A stretch of DNA of 64,000 bases, from the NCBI RefSeq assembly GCF_052060035.1, contig NZ_JBPOEA010000001.1, positions 1 to 64,000 of the forward strand, written 5' to 3'. Of the stretch, positions 52,988-61,357 are shown one piece after another. How positions within the stretch are numbered: the first letter of the stretch is position 1; each line of letters begins with the position of its first letter. Below the pieces are notes generated by a model that worked only from the letters and a program-made list of their open reading frames with translations, was not told the DNA's origin and searched no databases. The translations under genes were made by a program, and so were the position numbers. Source of the DNA: Fodinibius sp052060035 (GTDB taxonomy: Bacteria > Bacteroidota > Rhodothermia > Balneolales > Balneolaceae).

Positions 52988-54565
52988 ATGTCATCACGGC
53001 CGTATTTAAAAGAGATTGATAGCCGCATAAATAACTCCGACCCGGATGCTCATGAGCAAGCTATTTTAGTATTACATGATCAATTAAATTTGTCGGTTTG
53101 GCCGGAATGGGTACACAAAGAACAACCTTTGTTACTATTTATTGAAGCGAAAGCAAAGGGAGCTTCATTGCCATATCACAAAAAGAAGTTGACCTACGTT
53201 CTGAGTTCCATGCGTCATTTTGCTGTGGAGTGCTATAAGAAAGGTTATCCAGTGTACTATTACGCTACTGAGGGGCATTTTGATGAAGGATTAACCGAAA
53301 TTTTGACGGAGTATACTGATCTCAGTACTACTTTTTTTTTGACTCCTTCGGAATGGGACAGTCGTAACCGGCTTAGAAAGGTCAAAAATACCTTCAGGGA
53401 TAGGGTTAAAGAAATACCCAATGCGTTCTTTTTTGCTGATTCAGAGCAATGGAAAGAGAACATTGAACCGGGATATCGGATGGAGTATTTTTATCGGGAT
53501 ATGCGCAGGCTAACTGGTTATTTGATGAATGAGAATCAGCCGGAAGGAGGAGAGTGGAACTATGATGAAGAGAATCGGGAATCGCTTCCCAAAGGATATT
53601 CTGTACCCAAGGTTACCTCTTTTGAGCCGGATGTCATTACCCAAGAAGTATTAAATCTTGTGGAAGATCGCCACCAGCATCATTTTGGAAAACTTGAAGG
53701 TTTCCAATTTGCAGTAACCAGAAAACAGGCGCTTCAGCTGCTTGATGAATTTATTGAGCAGCGGTTAGCTGACTTCGGTCTCTATGAGGATGCTATGGCC
53801 ACTGATGAACCAACGCTATTTCACAGCACCTTATCACTTTATTTGAATAATGGATTGCTGCTGCCATGGGAAATTTGTGAACGATCCATATGTGCTTATA
53901 AAGATGGCAAGGTACCGATTAATTCTGTTGAGGGATTAATCCGACAAGTTTTGGGATGGCGCGAATTTGTCCACATCTATTATGAGGCGATGATGCCGGA
54001 GATTCGTGATACGAACTTTATGAATTTTGAGAATCCGCTTCCCAAAATATTTTGGTCTGGTGATACGGACATGCATTGCATGCAGCAAAGCTTAGAGCCG
54101 GTGATTGAGCAGGGCTATTCACATCATATACAGAGACTGATGGTGCTCAGCAACTTCAGTAATCTCACGAAAACCGATCCGCGTGAGCTTAACAAGTGGT
54201 TTTGGTTGGCCTATGTGGATGCCTATGAATGGGTAGTGTTGCCGAATGTTCTGGGGATGTCAACTTTTGCCGATGGGGGTGTGCTTGCTTCAAAACCGTA
54301 TGTTAGTAGCGGGAACTATATCAACAAGATGAGCAATTATTGTACGTCGTGCGAATACAGTGTCACCAAGAAGACCGGCGAAGGAGCCTGCCCGTTTAAT
54401 TACTTGTACTGGAATTTCGTGGATGAGCAGCGAAAAGCTTTTGAAGTGAGCGGACGCAATAGTTTTATGGTGAATATGTATGACAAAAAATCGGATGAGG
54501 ATAAAAAAGCAATTAAAGAATCTTCAAAGCAGTTTTTACACCAATTAGAACGTTATTCAGTTTAA
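52988..54565 (+). CDS. phrB: FeS-containing bacterial (6-4) photolyase / cryptochrome (PhrB type)
   Basis: Light-driven repair of (6-4) photoproducts in DNA. 525-aa cryptochrome/photolyase-like protein. Four cysteines at 364, 452, 455 and 468 (CTSC and GACPF) have spacings 88, 3 and 13, the same as the [4Fe-4S] ligands I recall for Agrobacterium PhrB (C350, C438, C441, C454). FAD-binding region has LMVLSNFSNLTKTDPRELNK and DAYEWVVLPNVLGMSTFADG. Start is ATG 52988; no SD seen. First gene of a three-gene operon. Confidence 0.9.
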   Translation: MSSRPYLKEIDSRINNSDPDAHEQAILVLHDQLNLSVWPEWVHKEQPLLLFIEAKAKGASLPYHKKKLTYVLSSMRHFAVECYKKGYPVYYYATEGHFDEGLTEILTEYTDLSTTFFLTPSEWDSRNRLRKVKNTFRDRVKEIPNAFFFADSEQWKENIEPGYRMEYFYRDMRRLTGYLMNENQPEGGEWNYDEENRESLPKGYSVPKVTSFEPDVITQEVLNLVEDRHQHHFGKLEGFQFAVTRKQALQLLDEFIEQRLADFGLYEDAMATDEPTLFHSTLSLYLNNGLLLPWEICERSICAYKDGKVPINSVEGLIRQVLGWREFVHIYYEAMMPEIRDTNFMNFENPLPKIFWSGDTDMHCMQQSLEPVIEQGYSHHIQRLMVLSNFSNLTKTDPRELNKWFWLAYVDAYEWVVLPNVLGMSTFADGGVLASKPYVSSGNYINKMSNYCTSCEYSVTKKTGEGACPFNYLYWNFVDEQRKAFEVSGRNSFMVNMYDKKSDEDKKAIKESSKQFLHQLERYSV

Positions 54566-54583
54566 TCAAAATTATTATCAATT

Positions 54584-55567
54584 ATGGAATTTACACAAGT
54601 AAGTAATTTGAATTTCAATATTTCGAGAGTTACGCTTGGAACGTGGGCTATCGGCGGCTGGATGTGGGGTGGATCCGACGACCGCCTGGCAGTAGATACA
54701 GTGATAGAAGCCCTTGAAAAAGGAGTGACGACCATTGATACTGCTCCCGTATATGGATTCGGTAAGAGTGAAGAATTGGTCGGTCAGGCTGTGCAGGAAT
54801 TTGGAAATCGGGATCAAATTCAGATTGCAACGAAATTTGGATTGCAATGGGATGATGACGGAAATATCCAGAGGAATTCAACGCGGGAACGAATTCTCAA
54901 GGAAATAGATGATTCACTTCAAAGATTGCAAACCGACTATGTTGATATTTATCAAGTACACTGGCCGGATTTGGATACCGATTTTGCAGAGACAGCCGAA
55001 ACCTTGCAGGAATTGTTAGATGAAGGAAAAATTCGTGCCATTGGAGTCTCAAATTTTTCGCCTGAGCAGATGGACGAGTTCCAACAAACAGCCCCAATCC
55101 ATGTTTGCCAGCCACCTTATAATTTATTTGAACGAGGTATCGAAACCGATATTATTCCTTATTGTAAAGAGAATGATATCACGCTGTTAACGTACGGTGC
55201 CCTTTGTCGAGGATTATTATCGGGGAAAATGAGTAAGGATCGTACCTTCAACGAAGGAGATATGCGACGTAATGTAGATCCCAAATTTCAGGGTAAAACC
55301 TTTGAAAGCCATTTAGAAGCCGTTGAAAAGCTAAAAGAATATGCTGATAGCAACTTCAATAAGGAAGTCATACACTTGGCTGTCCGTTGGATTTTGGATA
55401 AAGGAATAGATTCGGCTATCTGGGGTGCTCGAAAACCGGAGCAAGTTACCTTTGAGAAGGTTTTTGGTTGGAAGCTTACTGATCAGCAGATTAAAAAAGT
55501 TGAGCAAATAGTAGAATCAACGGTCGATGATCCGGTAAGTCCTGCTTTTATGGCTCCACCCGAGTAA
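54584..55567 (+). CDS. Aldo/keto reductase between two photolyase genes
   Basis: 327-aa AKR (TIM barrel, NADPH-dependent). The catalytic tetrad is visible: Asp in TIDTAPVYGFGKSEEL (D and Y), Lys in QIATKFG and His in YQVHWPD. C-terminal NADPH-binding WGARKPEQV region is present. It lies 18 bp after the first photolyase and 23 bp before the second, so it is almost certainly co-transcribed. Its relation to repair is unknown; a stress-carbonyl detoxification role is one option. Confidence 0.9.
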   Translation: MEFTQVSNLNFNISRVTLGTWAIGGWMWGGSDDRLAVDTVIEALEKGVTTIDTAPVYGFGKSEELVGQAVQEFGNRDQIQIATKFGLQWDDDGNIQRNSTRERILKEIDDSLQRLQTDYVDIYQVHWPDLDTDFAETAETLQELLDEGKIRAIGVSNFSPEQMDEFQQTAPIHVCQPPYNLFERGIETDIIPYCKENDITLLTYGALCRGLLSGKMSKDRTFNEGDMRRNVDPKFQGKTFESHLEAVEKLKEYADSNFNKEVIHLAVRWILDKGIDSAIWGARKPEQVTFEKVFGWKLTDQQIKKVEQIVESTVDDPVSPAFMAPPE

Positions 55568-55590
55568 TAATTTATAGACGAGCATCTATT

Positions 55591-57072
55591 ATGAAAAACA
55601 TCAACAGCAAACGCGTATTTAAGCGAAACGAAAAGGAGCCTAATGCCGATGGAGATTATGTACTGTATTGGATGCAGATTAATCGTCGATTCCAGTATAA
55701 TTATGCCTTGGAATATGCTGTGGGATGGGCCAATAAATTAGGCAAGCCGCTTCTGATTTACGAGGGGTTAAAAAGTGATTATCCCTGGGCCTCTGATCGT
55801 TTTCACCATTTTTTGATGGAGGGGATGGAGGAGCATTTGCAAATTGCTCAAGAAAAAGATTTGAATTATCACTCATATATTGAGGATGAATCGGGTGCTG
55901 GAAGTGGTTTGTTTTATGAGTTAGCTGATAATGCTTGCGCGATCATTTCGGATGAATTTCCGGTTTATATTATCCGAGACCATAACGAAAAAGTCAGCCC
56001 AAAACTGGAGGTTCCTTATATTACGGTCGATTCGAACGGGATTATTCCGTTGGGATTGACGGAAAAAGCACCCTACAATGCATACTTTTTCCGGAAGATC
56101 ATGCAAAGAAATTTTGTGGATTGTTTTACCCATCCGCCCCGGAAAAATCCATTGGCAGATCTTGAAAATAAGTCAAAAGTTGAATTAAAGGATAACTTTC
56201 TGAAGAAGTATCCTCCTGCAGATGAAAAGCTCAATAACCGGAAGTCATTTATAAGCTCGCTGCCGATCAATCACCAGGTTGGTAAAATTTCCTTGCAGGG
56301 TACACGTCAGGCGGCACTGGGTAAACTGGGACAGTTTATACAGCACGGGCTGTGGAAGTATGAGGACAATCGCAATGATCCCGATATCAATGCAACCAGT
56401 GGGTTAAGTCCCTGGCTGCATTTTGGCAAAATATCAGAGTATGAAATTGTAGATGCTGTGCTCGATCATCAGCCCGAAGGGTGGGATCTGGATAACATCA
56501 CGTTTAACAAAGGATCTACCGGAGGATTTTTTAACGGTGATCCCAATGTGGATGCGTTTTTAGATGAGGTGATTACGTGGCGGGAGGTTGGTTTTCATTT
56601 CGCACATCACGAATCAGAATATGATCAATATGATTCACTGCCTGATTGGGCGCTAAAAACGTTGGAAAAGCACAAAGATGATCCGCGGGAATATGTGTAT
56701 GAACTGGAAGAATTTGCCGGGTCTCAGACTCATGATGAGATTTGGAATGCTGCCCAGACGCAGCTTCGAGAGGAAGGGATAATGCATAATTATTTGCGGA
56801 TGCTTTGGGGCAAGAAAGTGCTGGAATGGACGCCCAATCCCGAAACGGCGCTGGCTTATCTCATTGAATTAAATAATCGGTATGCCATCGACGGGCGTGA
56901 CCCCAATAGCTATTCGGGTATTTTCTGGATTTTCGGTCGCTTTGATCGCGCTTGGCAGGAGCGTCCAATATATGGGAAAGTGCGTTATATGACTAGTGAC
57001 TCCACACGCAAAAAGTTGAAGTTGAACAAATACTTAGAGAGGTACGGTTCACAGCAAACATTGGAGATGTGA
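55591..57072 (+). CDS. Class II CPD photolyase
   Basis: Repairs cyclobutane pyrimidine dimers with light using FAD. 493 aa with VLYWMQINRRFQYNYALEYA at the N-terminus, YLRMLWGKKVLEWTPNPETA, GRDPNSYSGIFWIFGRFDRA and WQERPIYGKVRYM at the C-terminus, all diagnostic of class II (metazoan/Methanosarcina-type) rather than class I enzymes. A deoxyribodipyrimidine photolyase of the second, unrelated subfamily is encoded in the same operon, covering both main UV lesions. Confidence 0.93.
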   Translation: MKNINSKRVFKRNEKEPNADGDYVLYWMQINRRFQYNYALEYAVGWANKLGKPLLIYEGLKSDYPWASDRFHHFLMEGMEEHLQIAQEKDLNYHSYIEDESGAGSGLFYELADNACAIISDEFPVYIIRDHNEKVSPKLEVPYITVDSNGIIPLGLTEKAPYNAYFFRKIMQRNFVDCFTHPPRKNPLADLENKSKVELKDNFLKKYPPADEKLNNRKSFISSLPINHQVGKISLQGTRQAALGKLGQFIQHGLWKYEDNRNDPDINATSGLSPWLHFGKISEYEIVDAVLDHQPEGWDLDNITFNKGSTGGFFNGDPNVDAFLDEVITWREVGFHFAHHESEYDQYDSLPDWALKTLEKHKDDPREYVYELEEFAGSQTHDEIWNAAQTQLREEGIMHNYLRMLWGKKVLEWTPNPETALAYLIELNNRYAIDGRDPNSYSGIFWIFGRFDRAWQERPIYGKVRYMTSDSTRKKLKLNKYLERYGSQQTLEM

Positions 57073-57111
57073 TTATTGCGCTACCGGGTTGCGCCGATCA
57101 AAAAATAAACA

Positions 57112-57143
57112 TCAATCTTAGACCTGTGTAGATCTGTGGCCTA
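57112..57143 (-). repeat. Stop-codon-linked repeat, copy 6 (after the PNP gene)
   Basis: The PNP stop TAG (57141-57143) starts TAGGCCACAGATCTACACAG, then GTCTAAGATTG. Second arm is missing or not visible, so this may be a half copy. Confidence 0.7.
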
Positions 57144-57932
57144 CAGTTTTTCAATTAAAGCTTTAACCAGCTTTGCAAAATCATCTTTACGAGCGTCGGC
57201 GGCTTCTTTGACTTCATCGTGGTCGAGTTTTTCGCCGGTTACACCGGTAGACATGTTGGTAATTAATGAGATGGCAGTACTTTTGAGATTCAATCGCGCA
57301 GCTTCAAAGAGTTCAGTGGCTGTAGACATCCCAACTGCGTCAGCCCCCATTTTACGGAAAGAACGGATTTCAGCTTTGGTCTCGTAATTCGGTCCGGTTA
57401 CATATATATAGGTGCCTTGTTGAGTAACTAAGCCTAACTCAGCAGCAATCTCTCGCACTTTTGGGACCCATTGATGATGGTTGTAGCGATGCCGCTTGTT
57501 ACCACGGGGAGAGATCGCCATGTTACTGCGGATTACGCTCTCAATAACCATTAGATCGCCCACCGAAAAAGAGGTATTGATAGCTCCGGCGGCATTTGAA
57601 ACGATGAGTTTTTTAGCACCAAGATGATTAGCGATATATACCGGAGTGGCTGTTTCGTCAAACGAGAAGCCTTCGTAGTGGTGAAAGCGCCCCGAAAATG
57701 CCATTACATTAATTCCATTAACTTCTCCAAAAATAAGTTCTCCAGCATGTCCCTCAACAGAAGAAACCGGCATTCCTGGTATGTCATGGTACGAGATGGT
57801 AGAAGGATTTTTAATCTGATCCACAAAACCACCCAGGCCGGAACCTAAAATAATGGCGGCTCCGAAGGTATCGGGTAATGCTTGGTCATCTAAATAACTG
57901 AAAATATCGTCTGTAAATTCAGGATATGACAT
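57141..57932 (-). CDS. Purine nucleoside phosphorylase, trimeric PNP type
   Basis: Phosphorolysis of (deoxy)inosine and guanosine to purine base and ribose-1-phosphate. 263 aa. GSGLGGFVDQI at the phosphate-binding loop, SSVEGHAGELIFGEV, GRFHHYEGFS, and VSNAAGAINTSFSVGDLMVI (base-site region) with TGPNYETKAEIRSFRKMGAD identify the trimeric (DeoD type 2/PunA) class. ATG overlaps the MBL gene stop by one base. Confidence 0.92.
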   Translation of the reverse strand: MSYPEFTDDIFSYLDDQALPDTFGAAIILGSGLGGFVDQIKNPSTISYHDIPGMPVSSVEGHAGELIFGEVNGINVMAFSGRFHHYEGFSFDETATPVYIANHLGAKKLIVSNAAGAINTSFSVGDLMVIESVIRSNMAISPRGNKRHRYNHHQWVPKVREIAAELGLVTQQGTYIYVTGPNYETKAEIRSFRKMGADAVGMSTATELFEAARLNLKSTAISLITNMSTGVTGEKLDHDEVKEAADARKDDFAKLVKALIEKL

Positions 57933-58726
57933 TACGCAATAGGTTCAATTTTGTAGCCTTGCTGTTCGTCATAGTCGGTTAGATTAAACAGGGGATGGTG
58001 CGAGTCATGATATCCCATCACGGTGTAGCCTTCTTCATAAGCTTTTTGAGTAAGCTCTTTGCGAACTTTCATGCTTTGGTCGGCATCAAAATCGTATTTA
58101 GCGGCAAACGTTCGATTTACTTCTCCCCGTGTCGCTAATACATCTCCAGCCATCAAATATTTTTGATTGCCATCATCAAATAGCAATACTTGCGAGAATT
58201 CGGTATGACCGCCAATTTTGTTAACGGTCACTTCGGGATAAGGTTGAGCTTCTTCCTCGAGGAATTGCAGGTCTGCTTTGGCATCTAAAAAATGGGTAAA
58301 AGCCGTCTTTTCCTCATCGTAATATTCCTCTTGGGCCATAACTTTTTCCCATCCTTTTTTAGAAACCCAAACGTTAGCATCGGGAAAGGTGAGTTCCCAA
58401 TATCCTGATGATTGCCCGGCTAATCCACCAATATGATCGTAATGAAGGTGACTGGCAAAAACATCGGTGATGTCATATTCGGTCAGGTTGTATTTAGCCA
58501 AGTTATCTTTAATGATATCGGTACTTGTATCTTCACCAAAGTCGCCGATTCCTACATCAAAAAGAATGTTTTTATCGCCAGACTGAATCAGGAATGGGTT
58601 CAATGAAATTTTAAGGGCACCCTTGGCCGGTGGATCGTCCCGATCAATACGATTAAATTTTTTATCTAATCCAACACTAAAAGTCCCTTCATAGAGGGGA
58701 TGGGCCGTTAATTGCTTGGTTGCCAT
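57932..58726 (-). CDS. MBL-fold metallo-hydrolase
   Basis: 264 aa with the zinc-binding motif SHLHYDHIGG (His93, His95, Asp97, His98), a later GGHTEFS His and YLMAGD Asp, and a YHDSHHP C-terminal His. AHL-lactonase-like or other quorum-quenching members have this layout, but substrate is not resolvable. Start overlaps nothing upstream; it lies 1 bp after the PhoH stop. It is coupled to PNP by a 1-bp overlap. Confidence 0.82.
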   Translation of the reverse strand: MATKQLTAHPLYEGTFSVGLDKKFNRIDRDDPPAKGALKISLNPFLIQSGDKNILFDVGIGDFGEDTSTDIIKDNLAKYNLTEYDITDVFASHLHYDHIGGLAGQSSGYWELTFPDANVWVSKKGWEKVMAQEEYYDEEKTAFTHFLDAKADLQFLEEEAQPYPEVTVNKIGGHTEFSQVLLFDDGNQKYLMAGDVLATRGEVNRTFAAKYDFDADQSMKVRKELTQKAYEEGYTVMGYHDSHHPLFNLTDYDEQQGYKIEPIA

Positions 58727-58727
58727 C

Positions 58728-59732
58728 TTATGATTTTTTGTTCTTTTTATTTTCGTACTTGTCGTAAGCTTCGATTATATCGCGAACTAATTTATGGCGA
58801 ACCACATCGTTTTCATCCAGGTAAACAAACGAAATCCCATCGATATCTTTGAGAATTTTTTGGATAGAGATAAGTCCTGATTTTTGCTTATGGGGCAGGT
58901 CAGTTTGGGTAATATCGCCGGTGATGATGGCCTTGCTGTTAAAACCAATACGTGTTAAAAACATCTTCATTTGCATATTGGTTGTATTTTGAGCTTCGTC
59001 CAATATCACAAACGCATTATTGAGCGTGCGCCCGCGCATATAGGCCAGGGGCGCAATTTCAATACTGTTTTTTGCCAGATGCATTTCTAACCGATCGTAT
59101 TCAATCATATCTTCAAGCGCATCATAGAGAGGACGCAAGTAGGGGTCAATCTTTTCACGCAGGTCACCCGGTAAAAATCCAAGTGTTTCGCCGGCTTCAA
59201 CGGCAGGACGTGCAAGCACAATCTTTTTTACTTTTCGTTCTTTGAGGGCCTTCACCGCCAAGGCTACCGAAGTATAGGTTTTACCCGTTCCAGCTGGGCC
59301 AATCGTAAATACAATATCATTTGCAGCGGCGGCTTTAAGGATCTTTTTTTGTCCCGGTGTTTTGGCCGTAATCGCTTCACCGGTATGGGTATTGAGGATA
59401 AAATCACCGGTAACGCGGGTATCATGTAATGGATTGGGTTTCTCTGTCTTGCGGTCGCTGTGCTTTAGAGCAAGGACCGTTTCAAGATCACTCTCCGTAA
59501 GGTCCTCATTGTGTACTGCCATGCGCTCAAGTTCATTAAAAATTTCAAGCAGTTCTTTGCAGTCCTTATCGGGACCGGAAATCTTTATAGTACTGCCGCG
59601 TGCCGTAATTTTTGAATCGGGGTAAGCTGCGTCGATCTTTTTTAGATGTTGATCCTGAAAACCTAAAATGAGGACCGGCTCAACATTATCTATTTGATAT
59701 GTTTCTTCACGAATGGTCGATTGGTCTGCGAT
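58728..59732 (-). CDS. phoH: PhoH-family ATPase with a probable non-canonical ATC start
   Basis: P-loop protein of the PhoH family, RNA-linked ATPase fold. Walker A GPAGTGKT at about 145-152 and Walker B AFVILDEAQN near 240, with TGDITQTDLP near 270. The first ATG is at 59520-59522, but 70 in-frame codons before it encode PVLILGFQDQHLKKI and SKITARGSTIKISGPD, the normal family N-terminus. They contain no ATG, GTG or TTG, and a TAG lies just before them. I place the start at ATC 59730-59732 because AGAGG (59739-59743) sits 6 bp upstream. Length 334 aa then matches the family. Confidence 0.82.
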   Translation of the reverse strand: MADQSTIREETYQIDNVEPVLILGFQDQHLKKIDAAYPDSKITARGSTIKISGPDKDCKELLEIFNELERMAVHNEDLTESDLETVLALKHSDRKTEKPNPLHDTRVTGDFILNTHTGEAITAKTPGQKKILKAAAANDIVFTIGPAGTGKTYTSVALAVKALKERKVKKIVLARPAVEAGETLGFLPGDLREKIDPYLRPLYDALEDMIEYDRLEMHLAKNSIEIAPLAYMRGRTLNNAFVILDEAQNTTNMQMKMFLTRIGFNSKAIITGDITQTDLPHKQKSGLISIQKILKDIDGISFVYLDENDVVRHKLVRDIIEAYDKYENKKNKKS

Positions 59733-59738
59733 AAATGG

Positions 59739-59743
59739 CCTCT
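59739..59743 (-). promoter_or_regulatory. Shine-Dalgarno AGAGG before the ATC start of phoH
   Basis: AGAGG on the minus strand, six bases before an in-frame ATC. The TAG stop that ends the frame upstream overlaps this site. It is the reason to prefer ATC over the downstream ATT or ATG. Confidence 0.45.
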
Positions 59744-59813
59744 ATTTTTAATTAGAAATCTGACCGTAAAATAAAGAAATTGTATGAATTTTTCGTAAAT
59801 CAGGAAAAGGGAT

Positions 59814-60500
59814 TTAAGCAATTTTCCCTTTTCCCACTTTGGCTTTCTGCGTCAGATTTTTAATCCGTTCAGGAATATTTTTGGCCTTGAATACTGCACT
59901 TCCCGCTACGAGAACATCAGCACCGTACTTCGTTACTTTTTGGATATTATCGAGGTTTACTCCACCATCGACTTCAATAAGAAAACCGGCACCATGCTCA
60001 TCACGCATAACACTAAGTTTTTGCAAGCGCTGATAGGTATTTTCGATAAAAGATTGCCCGCCGAAACCGGGATTTACGCTCATCAGGAGTACTAAATCGA
60101 CATCGTTAATTACCGGTTCAACAGTTTGCAAAGAGGTGCCCGGATTAAGGGCAACTCCAGCAGTTAACCCGTGGTTATGAATGTTTTGGATAGTGCGATG
60201 AAGGTGGGGACAGGCTTCTTGATGTACGGTAATCTGATCGGCTCCGGCATCAACAAATCGTTCGATATATTGATCCGGGTTTTCAATCATCAGGTGTACG
60301 TCCAGAAAAGCATCGGTACAGCTTCCGGCCGCTTCCACAAACTTGGGTCCGTAGCTGATGTTGGGGACAAAATGACCGTCCATAATATCGCAATGGAGCC
60401 ATTGGACTTCAGACTGATTACACTTTTCGATATCTTCGCCCAGGCGTGTATAGTCAGATGCTAAAATTGAGGGTGCTAAAATAGGTAACGTAAAATCCAT
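59814..60500 (-). CDS. rpe: Ribulose-phosphate 3-epimerase
   Basis: Interconverts ribulose-5-phosphate and xylulose-5-phosphate in the pentose phosphate pathway. 228-aa TIM barrel: PILAPSILASDYTRLGEDIE, WLHCDIMDGHFVPNISYGP with metal His/Asp, and VLLMSVNPGFGGQSFI and EVDGGVN with catalytic Asp. It lies 5 bp after the PASTA protein gene and before phoH. Confidence 0.96.
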   Translation of the reverse strand: MDFTLPILAPSILASDYTRLGEDIEKCNQSEVQWLHCDIMDGHFVPNISYGPKFVEAAGSCTDAFLDVHLMIENPDQYIERFVDAGADQITVHQEACPHLHRTIQNIHNHGLTAGVALNPGTSLQTVEPVINDVDLVLLMSVNPGFGGQSFIENTYQRLQKLSVMRDEHGAGFLIEVDGGVNLDNIQKVTKYGADVLVAGSAVFKAKNIPERIKNLTQKAKVGKGKIA

Positions 60501-60505
60501 ATCAA

Positions 60506-61327
60506 TTAATTATTGTTGTCTTCAGATGAGGATACATTTGCAGTGTCAATGACCGCTCCGGATTCAAGCTCTTCCTTTACTTCAAATCGCTCTGATACAA
60601 TGAGTTTAAGTGTTTCTCCTTCTTTTACCTGCTCTTTCTGCGGTTCATAGCTAAGGATGACATTTGCCTCAACCTCTTTGCTGGGTTGAAATCGAATTTC
60701 GCCAATCCGCAAACCTGCTTTTTGTAATTTTTGTTGCGCTTCAGCAAGTCGCAGTCCCTTGATATTGGGGACGTCTACCATTTTTTCGCCGAGTCCGTCA
60801 CTGACAGCTAAATCAACCGTGGTACCCTTGGGTACAATATCATTTGGGGATACTGATTGACGTAATACAACATTTTTAAATCGGGACGATTCATAGCTGA
60901 TCGTGCCCACACGCAACCCGTAGTTTTCGAGTTGGACCCGAGCATTGCGAAGCGAGAGGTCTACTACTTTGGGGACTTGAACCGTTGGATTTGATTCCGT
61001 GTTAACGGTGAGATACACTTTTCGGTTGGGCTTTACAATTTCTGCTGCAGCAGGCATCTGGTCGATTACATAATCGGCCGGGTATGCTGAATTGGAGCGG
61101 CGTTCAGCAACTTCGTATCGAAGCCCGTAAGACGTGAGTTGCTGTTGAGCTTCATCCAACGAAACCTGGGTGATGTCGGGTACTGTAACGCCTTCGTTGT
61201 AGTTGGTGTAGGCTGGCATGATGACAAAATCGAGCAGTGCTAAAAACAGTGCGCCTGCGGCAATAATACTAACCAGGCTCAGGTAAAATATTTTATGGGT
61301 GAGTAAGGATTTTATTTGTGACCACAT
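60506..61327 (-). CDS. Membrane-anchored PASTA-repeat protein without kinase domain
   Basis: 273 aa. One N-terminal TM helix (about 15-37, FYLSLVSIIAAGALFLALLD), then three PASTA repeats, each starting with VPDI/VPKV/VPNI and ending in a short beta hairpin: about 47-113, 114-183 and 184-250. The tail is acidic and serine-rich. PASTA domains bind peptidoglycan stem peptides or lipid II in kinases and PBPs; here the domains are extracytoplasmic and no kinase is attached, so a cell-wall-linked structural role is inferred. In many relatives this gene precedes rpe, as here. Confidence 0.9.
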   Translation of the reverse strand: MWSQIKSLLTHKIFYLSLVSIIAAGALFLALLDFVIMPAYTNYNEGVTVPDITQVSLDEAQQQLTSYGLRYEVAERRSNSAYPADYVIDQMPAAAEIVKPNRKVYLTVNTESNPTVQVPKVVDLSLRNARVQLENYGLRVGTISYESSRFKNVVLRQSVSPNDIVPKGTTVDLAVSDGLGEKMVDVPNIKGLRLAEAQQKLQKAGLRIGEIRFQPSKEVEANVILSYEPQKEQVKEGETLKLIVSERFEVKEELESGAVIDTANVSSSEDNNN

Positions 61328-61357
61328 GTGCTAAAAATATGATTCTTTAGGAATTAC

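Noticed and set aside
57069..57110. GCGCTACC/GGTTGCGC hairpin after the class II photolyase as terminator
   Set aside because: Arms mismatch, loop is tiny and no T tract follows on the plus strand.
16807..57143. TAG-linked repeats as a CRISPR array
   Set aside because: Copies are kilobases apart, imperfect, palindromic and located at gene ends, with no regular spacers and no cas genes.
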